Shown piece after piece: positions 44,063 through 56,214 of a stretch of 64,000 nucleotides of DNA; the first letter of the stretch is position 1; every line of letters begins with the position of its first letter. The notes beneath the pieces are model-generated. The model saw nothing but the letters and a program-made list of their open reading frames with translations. It searched no databases and was not told the origin of the DNA. This DNA is from Hemerocallis citrina (taxonomy: Eukaryota > Streptophyta > Magnoliopsida > Asparagales > Asphodelaceae). The stretch spans positions 208,431,384-208,495,383 of the forward strand of contig CM030364.1 in NCBI GenBank assembly GCA_017893485.1, in the 5' to 3' direction. The translations under genes and the position numbers were made by a program.

Positions 44063-44419
44063 TCAGACGACCCCGACCCCAAGGTCGGTGGGGAACTTCA
44101 GCTTCAGATGGTATGCCGAGGGGACGGCCTGGAACGAGCAGAGTCCGGGTCGGCCGAGGATGGCATTGTATGTTGCCTTGACGTTGACCACCATGAAATC
44201 CATCGACTTGGTTCGGAGGATGGGGGTCGTGCCTGCAGTTACGTCGAGTGTCACAATCCCCTCAATTTGTATGGGGACGCCAGAAAACCCGTGAAAGGTG
44301 TAGCCGGCGGGCTTGAGCTTTTCTCCGGGGAGCTTGACTTTTTCGAAGGCTTCTAAGAATAGAATTTTAACCGAGCTACCATTGTCCACCAGGATACAGC
44401 GGTCCTCAAAGTTGGCCAT
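44063..44419 (-). pseudogene. Tat aspartic protease
   Basis: This open segment contains the protease active-site motif as VDNGSSVKILF, then GRPGLCSFQAVPSAYHLKLK at the C-terminal side. It processes the polyprotein in intact elements. It lies upstream of the reverse transcriptase on the minus strand, with a frameshift between them. Confidence 0.75.
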
Positions 44420-44868
44420 GACGAGGGCATCGCAGTGCGGAAGCCAGATGCCTTCGAGGTATTCTCCCGAGAATGAGATAGTCAGCTGCTGGACACGGGG
44501 GAGGGATGGTCCCAGACAGAATTGACCTCTCAGACGAAGGCCTTGCGGGAGGTATTGGATTCCCCTCCCATGGGACTGCCATGGATGCAGTGGAGGATAA
44601 CTGGTTCTCCTGTTTCTCTGGGTTCAGGCTCCCGCTCAGGGCGGCGGCTGTTTGCTCGAGGAGGAGGCGAAGGCCTCGGGTTCCTCAGTTCTCTTCGGTC
44701 TTCGGGATTGGTCCATGCAAACTCTCTCAGATACCCTCATTGGATGAGGGCTTCGATCTCGTTTTTTAGGGCTCGACAATGATCTGTGTCGTGCTTAGTG
44801 TCTCGGTGGAAGCGGCAATAGAACCTTTGGTCGCGCTTCTTGCCATTATTCACCTGTCGGGGAGGGAA

Positions 44869-46037
44869 TCAGACGATCCCTTTGTCCTCGATCTCCATCA
44901 ATATTGCCGAGATGTTCTGAGTCAAGAGTGTATACCTATCGAATCGGGGGACCGGGGGGACCCTTTTGAGACCAGTGGCTTGTTTCACGGGTCTCTTGAA
45001 AGGCTCGGTATCATCGATCTTATGCTTCCCCTTGGGAGTGGCTTTCTTGGTGCCCTCGATATTGAGGGCCTCCTCGGCCCGGATATACTTCTCGACCCTG
45101 TTGAGTAGGTCGGGGAAGTCCACGGGTGGCTTCTTGGCTAAAGAGGCCTTGAGCTGGCCGTGACGAACATTGTGTCGAAAAGCTGTGGAGGCGACCCCCG
45201 CATCGAGGGAGGAAACTGACCTCGCCTCGGTGGTGAACCTCCGAACGAACTCCCGGAGGGATTCTCCATTCTTCTGTTTGAGGTCCAGAAGGGAAGAGCT
45301 CGTCTTCTCAACCTTCCTGCTAGTCATGAAGTGGGCTAGGAAACCCGTCTCTAGTTGCTCGAAAGAGAAGATTGAGTCGGAGGTAAGTTTGGAGAACCAT
45401 TCCCGATCCGATCCACGGAGAGTAGCAGGGAAGGCGTGGCATAGGAGCGGATCCGCAGTGCTGTGAATCATCAGAGGGTCTTAAATCCCTCCATATGATC
45501 AGCAGAATCACCCTCGCCATTGTAGGTCTCGAATTGAGGAGGCCTAAAATTTCGAGGGATCTCGGCTTCTAGAATTTGGGAGGGGGAGGGGGGAAGGCCG
45601 GGTCTGTCGATGACCACGACCTGGTACTGGTCCGCCCTTGCTAAGATGGGCGAGGCGGTTCTCCATTTCCTCCAGACGATGAAGGACGACGTCTGCCTGT
45701 TATTTAGGATGCGCCGATCTGCGGGACTCGTTGGCTCCTGTTCCAGGCTGGGGGTCAAAACTGTGGAGGACCTCGGTAGTCTGGTCGCCTCAGTTGGCTT
45801 GGAGAATCTCGTCCCGGAAGTTCTGGAATTCAACCCTTGTGACGGGGGCTTGCCCCACCGGGTCCTGCGGGGGATCGCGCACCTGAGAAGGCTGTCGACG
45901 ATGGTTCGAGACCGAGTTGGAAGTGGCATCTCCCCTCGTCTGGCTGGCCTGCCTATCCAAGATGACGCGATGCAAATCAGACGCGTTTGAGGGTCAGGCC
46001 GCACCGTTGACCCGAGGTTGGTTGGAGCCCTAGTCAT
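44869..46037 (-). pseudogene. Tat gag
   Basis: There are two overlapping minus-strand open segments. The N-terminal one (45471-46037) ends RPPQFETYNGEGDSADHMEG. The second (44869-45471) begins with a small frame change and contains LCHAFPATLRGSDREWFSKL and LREFVRRFTTEARSV, the gag capsid core. A histidine/cysteine stretch reading YCRFHRDTKHDTDHC follows near 44820 in another frame. The element particle protein is recognisable but broken. Confidence 0.8.
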
Positions 46038-46179
46038 TCACGCGGCTATGATGTAGGGGGTCCGGATGTCGTGCCGAGGTGACGGCCCTTTTGGTCTTTG
46101 GGAGCCATGGGAGGGCTCGGACCCGAGGTGATGACTCTGGCGGAGCTCGGAAGGACGACAGTACTTAGAAGAAAGCATT

Positions 46180-46197
46180 TCCCACAGACGGTGCCAA
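46180..46197 (-). other. Primer binding site of the Tat element
   Basis: On the minus strand, TTGGCACCGTCTGTGGGA follows the 5' LTR after two bases. This is the form of primer site usual in plant Tat and related Ty3/gypsy elements, here with one apparent G-to-A change in the GGCGCC core. Confidence 0.65.
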
Positions 46198-46199
46198 CC

Positions 46200-46723
46200 T
46201 GATGTGGTTTGTTTTTGGGGTGTGGCTGCAACAGGTGTAAGTTCTTGTAATTTGTACAGGGGAAGTCCTGACACGGTACTGGCCCTGGTCCGACCCCGAG
46301 TAGTGGGAGTCAGTTCGGAAGTAGGAGCGGTGAGGTAGGGACCGGGTGCTCGGCTTGGATCCAGTAGTTCGGCTCGGATCTGGGGGCTCGGCTCGGTCCT
46401 GGGTACCTGCAAACTGCCTAGAAACACCGAGAGAAGTCCCAGCGACAGGCCCTTCGACGATCTAGTCAGTTACTCGGAAAAGCAATAGTGGCTAGGGTTC
46501 AAGGGTAGAAAGTTTGATTACCTTTGAATGAAGGAGGGGGTCTGGTATTTATAGGCAGAGGAAACGGGTCTAAGATCCTGTTGGGCCGGGTCAGACCCAT
46601 TTTCTCGTGGGCCTGAAGTGGAAAAAGGCCCATCTGGTTCTGGACTGATCTAATGATCAGGGAGGAGCAGGTTTTGAGGAGATTTGACGGCTCGGGAGGG
46701 GCCATGTCATCTGACCCATATCA
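46200..46723 (-). repeat. 5' LTR of the Tat element (right copy)
   Basis: This uninterrupted 524-bp LTR starts TGATGTGGTTTG on the plus strand and ends ACCCATATCA. It shows the empty site for the solo LTR nested in the left LTR. Confidence 0.92.
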
Positions 46724-46809
46724 CTAGCCAACTTTGCTGTATTTTATTTTTATGCAAGTATAAATCAACACACTATCCAAACTCTTCAAGACAAAACGAA
46801 AGAGAGTAC

Positions 46810-47079
46810 CTGATGAATCATGGGCGATTGCACCCACATTGCCGGTTAAGTCGCCGTCAATGATTTCAGGCGTGGAGAGGTTCGGGATGACATCTCTGGG
46901 TTCTGTAAATCCCCGATCAAAGTTGATGTTGAGATATCTCTGCCTGGGCTGAACTCACTCATGATTTGGATAGGAAAGTCGTTGATGCCAAGGACGGTCC
47001 AATAGTTCACAGTCCAAGCCTCTTCCACGGCGGGGGTACCGGGATTGGGGAAGAGGCTGGTGGCTAATTTTGGGGGCAT
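46810..47079 (-). pseudogene. Probable first exon of an unidentified gene
   Basis: The minus strand opens with ATG (MPPKLATSLFPNPGTPAVEE) and reaches a potential donor TCATCAG/GTACTC at 46810/46809. The ATG frame stops at 46846, but the last two thirds are open in another frame (INFDRGFTEPRDVIPNLSTP, ending NVGAIAHDSSG). One frameshift is therefore likely. I do not recognise the protein. About 85 bp downstream in the presumed intron lies the Tat insertion. On the far side of it, 24,069-24,180 leads to the decayed last exon. Without the retrotransposon the intron would be only about 190 bp. A 3.5-kb solo LTR begins about 50 bp upstream of the ATG, removing any native promoter. Confidence 0.4.
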
Positions 47080-47129
47080 TTTCAGTTGTTTTTTTTTAAG
47101 GTGAAGAGAAGGAAAAGTCGGTGAAGATG

Positions 47130-47265
47130 TTTAACACCCAGCAAAATTGAGTTATGACAATTTTGCCCTTATACACATATTTGGTAAAATTGCATATAAT
47201 ATCTTATATAATATCTTGAATATTTTTAGAAGTTAGTTTGTGGAATATAAATATTTGAGAATGAC

Positions 47266-47301
<36 letters not shown>

Positions 47302-50300
47302 CTTAAGGATTTAAGAGCAATTGAGTTAATGAATAAGGACTTCTAGGAAATGGTTATCATGAAAAATGGCAGTAATGAAATTATCCAATTTTTTTATCAT
47401 GCATGATTCTTACTGGTTAGTGACATATGGGGAGGTTTATGGGAAGTGAGTAAATGATGTAGGAAGAGGTTTAGGGGAGGTGATTAAATGATGTAGGAAA
47501 AGGTGATTAAATGAAGAATAAAAGAATAGCTTGTGAGTGTTTGTATATAAAAGTCAAGAATGTCTAACCTCATTCTCCACCATTCCCCTTTTCTCTTCCA
47601 ATTAAACTGAAGGTCTTTAGAGTTTAAGTTTTCATAAGGTTAAGTTATCAATTTTGGTGTTGAAACGCTTCGTAGAGCTTAGAAGCAATCGAATTTAGAA
47701 ATTATAGGTGAGTAACAACTTTACTACTCTAATTTCAATTTAATTATAGGGTTTATGCATGTTAGAGAAGTTATATATGTTGTATTGGATGAGTGCTCAT
47801 TCTTAGATTGATTGAATCATGTGTGAATTATTGTCAATTAACTATGTTAAATTATGGTCAGATTAACTTGGAAATGTTTTACATTTCTGTTCTGAATTTT
47901 GGACTTACTTCGAAAATTACTTCTCTTGAACTATATAGAATCTAAAGCTGAACTTTTTATATGTGTATCATTTACATGTCTATAACATCTCCTAAAGATT
48001 TCATGATTTTTGGATGTCATTTAGTATTTCAAATAAGCCCGAACTCATTCCTAGTTAAGAATTGAAACATGACATATTCTATAATTCTATCATGAATATC
48101 GTGCTTACTTCCAAAAATAATTTCTCTTCAAATATATGGAATTTGAAGCTTCATATGTCTATAACACGTTCACAAAGTTTCATGAGGTTTGGATATCGTT
48201 TAGTATTTTAAACAAATACGAACTTAGGGCTAGTTGATAGTTTTGCCTTAGTTCTGAAAATTTGTACACCTTCTGCTTTCTGACCATTTTAACCTCTTAT
48301 ATGCAGTATTTTGAGTAAACTGTAAACTAAGAATTTGAAGTAGATTTGTCAATCTTTCTTTCGAGTCTAAGAAATAAGATTTCCATGAAGTGAGATTTTC
48401 TGTGATTTTTATAAGTAGCAATAGCTGCAATTTTCTGGAATTTGAACCTACGGTTATGCATATGGGTTCAGACAAAAGAATCATGGTTAAATTTAGATAT
48501 TCTTAACTACAATATTTTAGTAGACTCATTTAGGTTTCATATGAATGTAAGAAATTCATTTTTTATAAGTATTGGAATTTATATGATTTTTGCAAGATTA
48601 CAATGTTGTTGTCCAAATATATAATTGAATATTCAAACGGTGGATTTTATATATGAGGCTGAGAATACGCCTAATAAATCCACATGTGTGGGCAAGGGGT
48701 AGGCCGGTAAGGTCTATGAATTTGAGAGAAAGGCTTTGTCAAATCCAAGAGAATGAATGTGACTTGAGCGATGCACGAGTCCGATAGAGACTCCAAGGGA
48801 GGAGTGGAATAGGTTGGTGTGACCAAGATTCTAGTTTATGTGAAATGTATGTCCGAAATATGGATCGTTAAGTCTAGATTATATTTTGCATCACATAGTG
48901 AACAACTTGTCTTAGAAGAAGATATGATTGAAACAATGACAGACATGGCCGGTAAAGAGCTGAGGCTCCTAGAGATGTTCGAGACGGATGATTCGCCCGG
49001 TAAATTCATGTGTGTGGGCTAGGGGTAGGCCGGAACGGTCCAATATCCTGGGAGTCCGACTTACATGTGATTACGCGTTAGAGTAGTAGTCAACTTTTGA
49101 GAATAAGTTGGGTTAGCATAATAAAGCCAAATCAAATATTAGTGTGATCTCAATAGGTTGTGAGACCACGAGTTGTGTAAGATTTTGCAGGATGCATAAA
49201 TGCATAAATGCATATAAAATGGATACAATGAGAATTAGTGTAGTCTAGTTTATAACTTGATCTAGACATTCTTGGGTGATTAGTAACATTAATCTCATTA
49301 GCAAATGATTATTTGTTAGGAAGCTTAGTTCGTGGTTAAATTCCATAAGTTAGTGTGTGAATTCAAGAGCTTGAATAAGGCTTAGTTACAGGCAAATGAC
49401 CATTATTGTTGTTGGAGTAATTCTGGTAGGGTGGCGCTAGTTCTAGGCCGTGTTGTTAATGATTGTAAGGACATACACTATTTGGGAGTTGTATTCACCT
49501 GTTAAGAGGACATCTGTGACGTTGTCTCAACTGTTAATTTTTGGGATCTAGTGTTAAGAACGGGAGGCAGATATATATGGTGTAGGCTCTTGTCGGAACT
49601 TAGGGGATGGACCCTTAAGCATCCATCGATGTTCTATGTTATCAAATACGAATGACGAGCGAGAGTTTAACTTTGTGTCTCTCGGTGGAGCAGGGGAAGG
49701 CATGCAAGGTTGCATTTATATTCGTGATAACTTTTGTTGAGGTCCAGGGGCAGAGAAAGACCGCAGGGTCCGAGCAGAGTGGAATGTCCAGGTTCGGGGA
49801 GCAGAAAAAGACTGCAGGGTCTCGATAGAATGGAATTGCCACAGGTCTGTCTAAGAGCGAAGAGATACCGTAGGGTCCGGGCAGAGTGGTGACAACCATA
49901 ATCCGAATGCAGTAGCGGAGATGGGCTGTAGGGTTCGGGCTATGGTCCGGAGCAGAAAAAGTCTGTAGGGTTCAGGCCATGGTCCAGAGCGGAAAAGGAC
50001 CACAGGTACTGCAACCTTACTAGTCACTAGATAAATTCCAGAAATCGAGTAGATTACATGAATAAGATTGCATAGCGAGGGATTGAACCCTATAATGAGG
50101 AGAAACGTTAGTAACTTGCATTCGAAAACTATGTTGTATGAGCGGCATATCATTCCAAACAAGCATGCATTAGAAGAACATATTTGAATTGTGCATGTTA
50201 GCATAGTAAGTATATGTTTGATATTCTAGTAAATTGGTTCCACACCCACTCATACGACATTGTATAATTGACTATTTTTTATTTATATTTAACATATACA

Positions 50301-50601
50301 TTGATTCAAGTTTTCCTTCTATTATGCTGTGTTTTGGGAGTTAGTTTAAGTTGTTGGGATTTTTACCGTCGGCCTTACATGCTGACGATCCCACAAATTG
50401 TGGTTTTGCAGGTAAATGTGCCTGAGGTGTTAGCATAGAAGTGTGACATCTTGAGCTCGTCATGTTATCAATCCAAGTGGTTTGGACTTGTAGTAAGATT
50501 TCTGCATATTCCTTTATTATATTATGTTTATGTACTCAATTGAAGTAAAAGATTCTAGGAATGTCACGAACTTTTCAAAGTATGAAATTCAAAGCGTTAC
50601 A
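47130..50601. repeat. Large solo LTR (3.5 kb), Ty3/gypsy type
   Basis: The unit starts TTTAACACCC (probably TGTAACACCC with one change) and ends AAAGCGTTACA. A 5-bp duplication AGATG lies at 47125-47129 and 50602-50606. It has no gag-pol. An (AT)n run is at 47271-47302. Imperfect repeats of GCAGAGAAAGACCGCAGGGTC type lie at 49740-50010. Repeats of GGGGTAGGCCGG occur at 48700 and 49020. A Tekay-like origin is suggested by length and termini. Confidence 0.75.
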
Positions 50602-50743
50602 AGATGAATGATCATATCAGGTTAGATGAGTAGTACTGGTAGCATCTTTCTTCTTATTGTTATTATTGTTACCGTACCGTTTTTAATGAGGGTCGATTGG
50701 TTTGCTAAGAGTGGCAGAGCTCCTATAGCAGAGTTTTTAGTAG

Positions 50744-50945
50744 TTACTTAGCTCGGTATGGAACTTCGAGGGCTACTAAACGAGATTCCGTAGTTTTATG
50801 TTTTGTTTTAGTTGACGCAATTGTTCTATCTGCAAAGTAAAAACGCTGGTTGACATGTAAGTTAATTATGATCGCAATTGGTTCCTGACTATTATCTGCA
50901 GGCACTCTTTGGTGGACATGAGGGACTTGAAATGCAGCAGGATCC
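50744..50945 (-). CDS. Last exon of an unidentified gene (paralogue of 22900-24068)
   Basis: After an acceptor TTTCTGCTTGCAG the minus strand is open for 66 codons to TAA at 50744-50746. It starts DPAAFQVPHVHQRVPADNSQ and ends LEVPYRAK. The decayed copy at 22900-24068 shares the acceptor, the central block and the position of the stop, so the segment was exonic in an ancestor. No first exon is found to the right; 190 bp upstream a Helitron carrying a copia element begins. The gene is therefore probably truncated, or its remaining exons are lost. No family is recognised, and an alternative open frame (FKSLMSTKECLQIIV) is possible. Confidence 0.4.
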
Positions 50946-52820
50946 CTGCAAGCAGAAACAATAATCCTTTTAGATTTTACTTAAATCTACCCTTTCTAAC
51001 GATGATGAGAAGTTGAGAGACCTTCCTTGACATGGTAAAGTTAAGAATACTTTCACCAAGTTTGTTTTATCTTCTCATTTTATTTTATTCTATTTTCTAA
51101 GTTGTAACATAATGAAAGAAAAATTTGAAAAGCTTTATCATCTATATAATAAAACACAAAGAAAGTTATCAGCTCTCATTCAATATGGTTGAAATCAATG
51201 GTCCATATTTAACTTCACAAAACATATTTTCCCGTCCTAAAGTCCCCCCCCCCCCCCCACCCCCAAAAAAAAAAACTCAAATTTAAATCCCCCCAAAACA
51301 ACTCCTTTATATATTTATTTCTCTCTCTCTCTCTATCTCTCTCTCATTTTCTCTCTATTTACTCAGAAATTTATATTTTCAGATTTCAGGTTTGTAAATT
51401 GTCAGATTTTTTATGCATTTTTTTATTGCTCATGTTACATTGAAATGGCAAATATCTTATCAACAGTTAAATTTTATCATTTTCCACACTCAAAGTTCTA
51501 AGAAGTTGGATTTTACACCCCTATTTATAATTATTTTTCAACATATACTAATGGATGTTAGATCTAATAAGGAGAAATTAGGGTTAGGGTTTATCTCTTA
51601 GCCGCTTAAGATATTATATCCTGCTTATCAGTATTGGAATATCACAGGGCACTACCTCTAAACCAGCTTATAAAGAGATTAGACTGGGTTTAGGGTACTG
51701 GGCTTTGAGCCCACTCAACCCGTTCCAATAATTAATACATAACACGTGTAAACACGTGCTGCCCCATAGAACAATATACACAATATTATCCTATTATATT
51801 GAGAATATACATATACATCCAACAATCTCCTCCTATATTCTCAATATATTAGGCTACGCAATGTTATATTATTGGATCACAAAAATTCAAACATTATTGA
51901 ATCATAAAGAACATGGATCATAGGCTAAATCGATTATAACTTGAATAGTTCAAATATGACTAAACCAAAATAATCAAATAGTTCTAAAACCATAAATGAA
52001 TAGTTCACAAAGACTAAACCAACAAAGCAAAAATCATAATATCATGTCAACCAAATAATAAACTTCAAAATAAACGAAAAGTTTGAAGCTCAATCAAAGT
52101 AAAGAGTCTTAAACTCAAATAGAAGTTTCTCCAAGCAATTGACAAACTATTCTTGCAAGTTCTTTTGTGTCTACTCCTCCATATCGAGCAAATCATCATT
52201 CTCAAAATCAAAGTTGACTGATTCATTTCCATTGCCTTTGCTGCCATCTGTTTTAAACATAACAAGTAGAGATCTCATGAGTCGCTTCTCTTGGAGTTCA
52301 AATAAAATGTATAAGAGTATCCAGTTCAAGCTAAAGAACTTGGTACAATTCAACATAGATATGCAAAGGTACATCATAAGCATCATAATCAAGTATCTTT
52401 ATCAAAATAAAGTACAAGAACTATTATAGTTTCTACACAAGAACTATATTGTATTTCATGTTGGAATGATAGAACTATTGGATCAATTATGGTTAAATTC
52501 TGAATCATCAAGATTGGAATGAAACATAAACCCCATAAAAGAGATATATCATCAAAGTTGGAATGATATAACAACAGTTCTAGACATCGGAAATACCTCG
52601 AAAAATTTTCATGCTTTCTTTTGGAATAAAAGATAATTTTATGTAAGTTTTGAAACATATATATCATCATCAAATTTGGAATGAAGTTATATATCAATAA
52701 TAAATACATAGAACTTTTCTAATTATCTAAGGCATGTCAACTGTCAAGATTGATGCTTAAAGTTTGAATTACTCTATGGCTCTTAGCTTTGGATTCTAAT
52801 TTATCAAAATAACTATGGTG

Positions 52821-53240
52821 TTAAAACTTATCCTCAATAGTTTTTAACCTGATTTCCCCCACAATTTTGATAATTAGATCTCTACTTAGTCCTTTTGTAA
52901 AGGCATCAGCCACATTCTTTTCTGATCGTACATCAATAAGGGCAACAGTCCCTTGTTTAATGAGATAGTTCAACTTAGCCTGTCTAAGGCTCACAATACG
53001 AATCTTACCATTGTAGAGAGTGTTGTTAGCTACAACATTTGCAGCTTGGTTGTCACAGTACAGACTGAGAGTGGTTACTCTAAACCTTCTCAGAGGAATA
53101 TCTAACAATAGCTCTTTCATCCATTCTGCTTCTTTACCAGCACAAGATAGTGCAAAGAGTTCTGACTCCATTGATGAAAAGGCAAGACCAGGTTGTCTTT
53201 TAGATTTCCATGACACAGCTCCTCCTCCTAGTATAAACAT
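52821..53240 (-). pseudogene. Copia RNase H
   Basis: The open segment contains [40 protein letters not shown] and [15 protein letters not shown], the copia RNase H with its usual C-terminal motif. It degrades the RNA strand during reverse transcription. It is the last domain of the polyprotein, and a gap and stop separate it from the reverse transcriptase. Confidence 0.85.
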
Positions 53241-53383
53241 ATAGCTACTAGTGGACCTACTGTCACCATTTCCTGAGCATCATGATGCATCAGAGTATCC
53301 CTCTAGTACTGAAGGATAACCAGAGTAGCACAAAGCAAACTCTTGAGTACCTCTTAGGTATCCTAATAGCCTCTCAAGGGCAT

Positions 53384-54328
53384 TCAATGTAATTGACTAG
53401 GATTGCTAGTGAACCTGCTTAGCATGCCTATCGCAAAGGCTATGTCAGGTCTAATGCATGTCATAGCATACATGAGACTCCCAATGAGTTTAGAGTAATC
53501 TAACTGTCTCACTGTTGCACCATCGTTAGGTGTCAACTTTTTGGTATTATCATAAGGTGTATTAAACCTTTTGCAATCACTGTATTCCCAATCCTTCAAC
53601 ACAATTTTAATATAGTAGGATTGGCTAAGGGTTATTCCTTGCCTTCTAAAGCCCACTCTCATGCCCAATATGGGGTCCACAACACCTAGGTCTTTCATAT
53701 TGAATTGTTTGGATAGCATAGTTTTGACTTCTATAACAATAGAGAGGTCACTTCCCACAACTAGCAGGTCATCAACATACAAGCAAATAATGGCAATTTT
53801 ATTCGATTCATCACGATAATAAAAGCATTTGTCAGAATTACTAGATTCAAACCCTAAGCTCTTTATTGTTTTATCAAACTTTTCATGTCATAGTTTTGGT
53901 GCTTGTTTTAGACCATACAAAGATTTTATTAATTTGCAAACTTTATATTCTGAACCTTTAAGTACAAAACTTTCAGGTTGATTCATATAGATTTCTTCAT
54001 TGATATCACCGTTTAGGAAAGCAGTCTTAACATCCATTTGATGAATAACAAATTTTTCAATAGATGCTATGGCTAAAAGAATCATTATTGTAGCAATGTG
54101 GCAAATAGGTGAATAAACATCAAAATAATCCACCCCACTTTGTTGAGTATAACCTTTAGCTACTAAGCGTGCTTTATACTTAGCTACAGTTCCATCAGGA
54201 TTAAGTTTCTTCTTCAAAACCCACTTATTTCCTATAGTTTTAGCCCCTACTGGCAAATTAACCAATTCCCAAGTGTTGTTCTGCAATAAAGAATCCATTT
54301 CATCATCAATTGCTTCTTTCCAAAGCAA
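53384..54328 (-). pseudogene. Copia reverse transcriptase
   Basis: The N-terminal part (53888-54328) has WKEAIDDEMDSLLQNNTWEL, ARLVAKGYTQQSGVDYFDVY and VKTAFLNGDINEEIYM. The C-terminal part (53384-53782) has the catalytic MYVDDLLVVGSDL. A short interval with stops near 53850 joins them. The key residues remain, but the frame is broken. Confidence 0.88.
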
Positions 54329-54494
54329 ACTATCCCTAGACCTTAAGGCTTCCTTAACACTAACGGGCAGCTGCTAGTGCATAAGTCACGAAGTCATCAC
54401 CATAGGTTCTAGAAGTTTTATCTCTTGTAGAGAGTCTTCTTAATTCAACATTATGTAAGGGTTCAATGTCAGTTGAAATATATCTAGATTCCTG

Positions 54495-56176
54495 TTATGG
54501 ATCATTCCTTATGTCTGCAGGTTCAGATAATGAGATGCCTTTATCTTTGATGAACATATCTTCAAAGAAATCTGCATCTCTTGATTCTATTACTTTGTTA
54601 AGAGATAGATCTAAAAATCTGTCTACAGCACTATCAACTGCACTACCCAAATACACACACGTATTTGTCCGAGGTCCCACTTTAGGCCTTCTAGGGTCAG
54701 GTATCCTAACAAAAGCAATACAGCCCCAAGTTCTTAATTTATTAAAATTAGGTGTTTGCTTATGCCACAGTTCATACGGTGTAGCGGGTAACTTAGAGTG
54801 TGGCAACATGTTCAAAATATTATTAGCAGTCAATACAGCCTCACCCCAAAAATGTGAAGGTAATCCAGCAGTCAATAACATAGAATTCAACATCTCTATG
54901 AGTGTTTGATTCTTTCTTTCGGCGATACCATTTGACTGTGGTGAGTAGGGTGCTGTAGTTTCTGCTATGATTCCATGTGAGTTACAAAATTTTCTGAATC
55001 CTAATGAGACATATTCGCACCTCTATCTGATCTAAATCTTTTAATTTTAGCATCTAACTGATTCTCAACACGGTCTTTAAATTCTTTGAATTTTTCTAGT
55101 GCTTCATCCTTAGTTTTTAACAGATAAATGTGACAATATCTAGAGTAATCAACTATAAAAGTAATTAAGTACTTCCGACCTCCTTGTGTCATAAAACTCT
55201 TGAAATCATATATGTCAGAATGTATCAACTCAAGTAATTGTGTACTCCTAGAGACGGTACGAAAAGGTCTTCTAGTTATCTTTGTTTGAGCACACACTTC
55301 ACATTTGTCACCTTTAATGGATGTATCAATTGGCAAGTTAAAAGTTTTAGCAATATTAAGAATCTTAACATAGTTCACATGTCCCAGTCTATTATGCCAT
55401 GTATGTGGACTACACAATTTGGAACTAACATTGTTGATTACTTCATCTGCTAAACTAATTCTGTATATACCATTAACTAAATAAGCACAACCAAAATAAA
55501 AAGATTTTACAGACAAGATAGCTTTACCACTAATCATAGTAACAACCATACCAGCATGATTTAGTAAGCTAATAGAGATCAAGTTCTTTGCTAAAGCAGA
55601 CACATATTTAACATTTCGCAAAATTAAAGTTTTATCTAAGGAGAGATTGAGATTTGCTGTCCCAATCTGAAGCACCTTCACTGATTCACCATTTGCCATT
55701 GAGACTGACTCATTCGCAGCTTTCAGATCAGATAGTAGGCCATCATCGTTGCAAGCATGGCAGGTGACTCCCGAGTCCAACAACCAACTAGCAGAGGTAC
55801 TGGCCTTGACATCACCAACAGCACAAAGAAAATTGGTGGGATCAGTTTTTTCATCCAACAAGTTCATATTTTCCATGTTGGGTTGTTCTACTTTGGGTAG
55901 CCTGCACTCAGAGGCATGATGCCCCCACTTTCTGCAGTTGTAGCATTTTCCTTTCTTTTTAACAATTTTCTTCATGACTTCTAACTTAGTTGGTTCACCT
56001 TGAGAAATAAACTTGTTCTTCTTGAACTTAGGAGTGCATTTGGTATTGGTTAACACATTAGCAGTTGAAAGTTGTTTATTAACCAATTCCAAATTCATCC
56101 TAGTTCTAGTCTCATCTTCAACTTTGATGCAACGTTTCAGATGTGCAAATTTAATTTGTTCAGGCAACCTATACAT
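54495..56176 (-). pseudogene. Copia zinc knuckle, protease and integrase
   Basis: From right to left, 55001-56176 is open for 391 codons. It contains a CCHC knuckle (CYNCRKWGHHASEC), the protease site as LLDSGVTCHACNDDG, and the integrase zinc finger (HNRLGHVNYVKI ... CEVCAQTK). The core start (ELIHSDIYDFKSF) follows. A frame change near 55000 leads to the rest of the integrase at 54495-54893 (GLPSHFWGEAVLTANNILN, then TPYELWHKQTPN). These domains cut the polyprotein and insert element DNA. Confidence 0.88.
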
Positions 56177-56214
56177 CTCAGTCTTAAAAGATAGCTAGCC
56201 ATGAAGCAGGTAAT

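Larger units (their letters stand above)
24181..46723 (-). mobile_element. Tat-lineage Ty3/gypsy retrotransposon, 22.5 kb with nested insertions
   Basis: A 5-bp duplication CTAGC (24176-24180 and 46724-46728) bounds two LTRs of about 505-524 bp once nested DNA is removed. Reading on the minus strand, the order is LTR, primer site, gag, protease, reverse transcriptase, two RNase H domains and integrase. A long 3' region follows with minisatellites and an extra gene in the opposite orientation. Two RNase H domains and the antisense gene are hallmarks of the Tat clade. The LTRs differ by roughly 10 percent by eye, mostly transitions, and the genes are broken, so this is an old copy. A G-rich polypurine tract precedes the 3' LTR on the minus strand. 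Confidence 0.92.
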
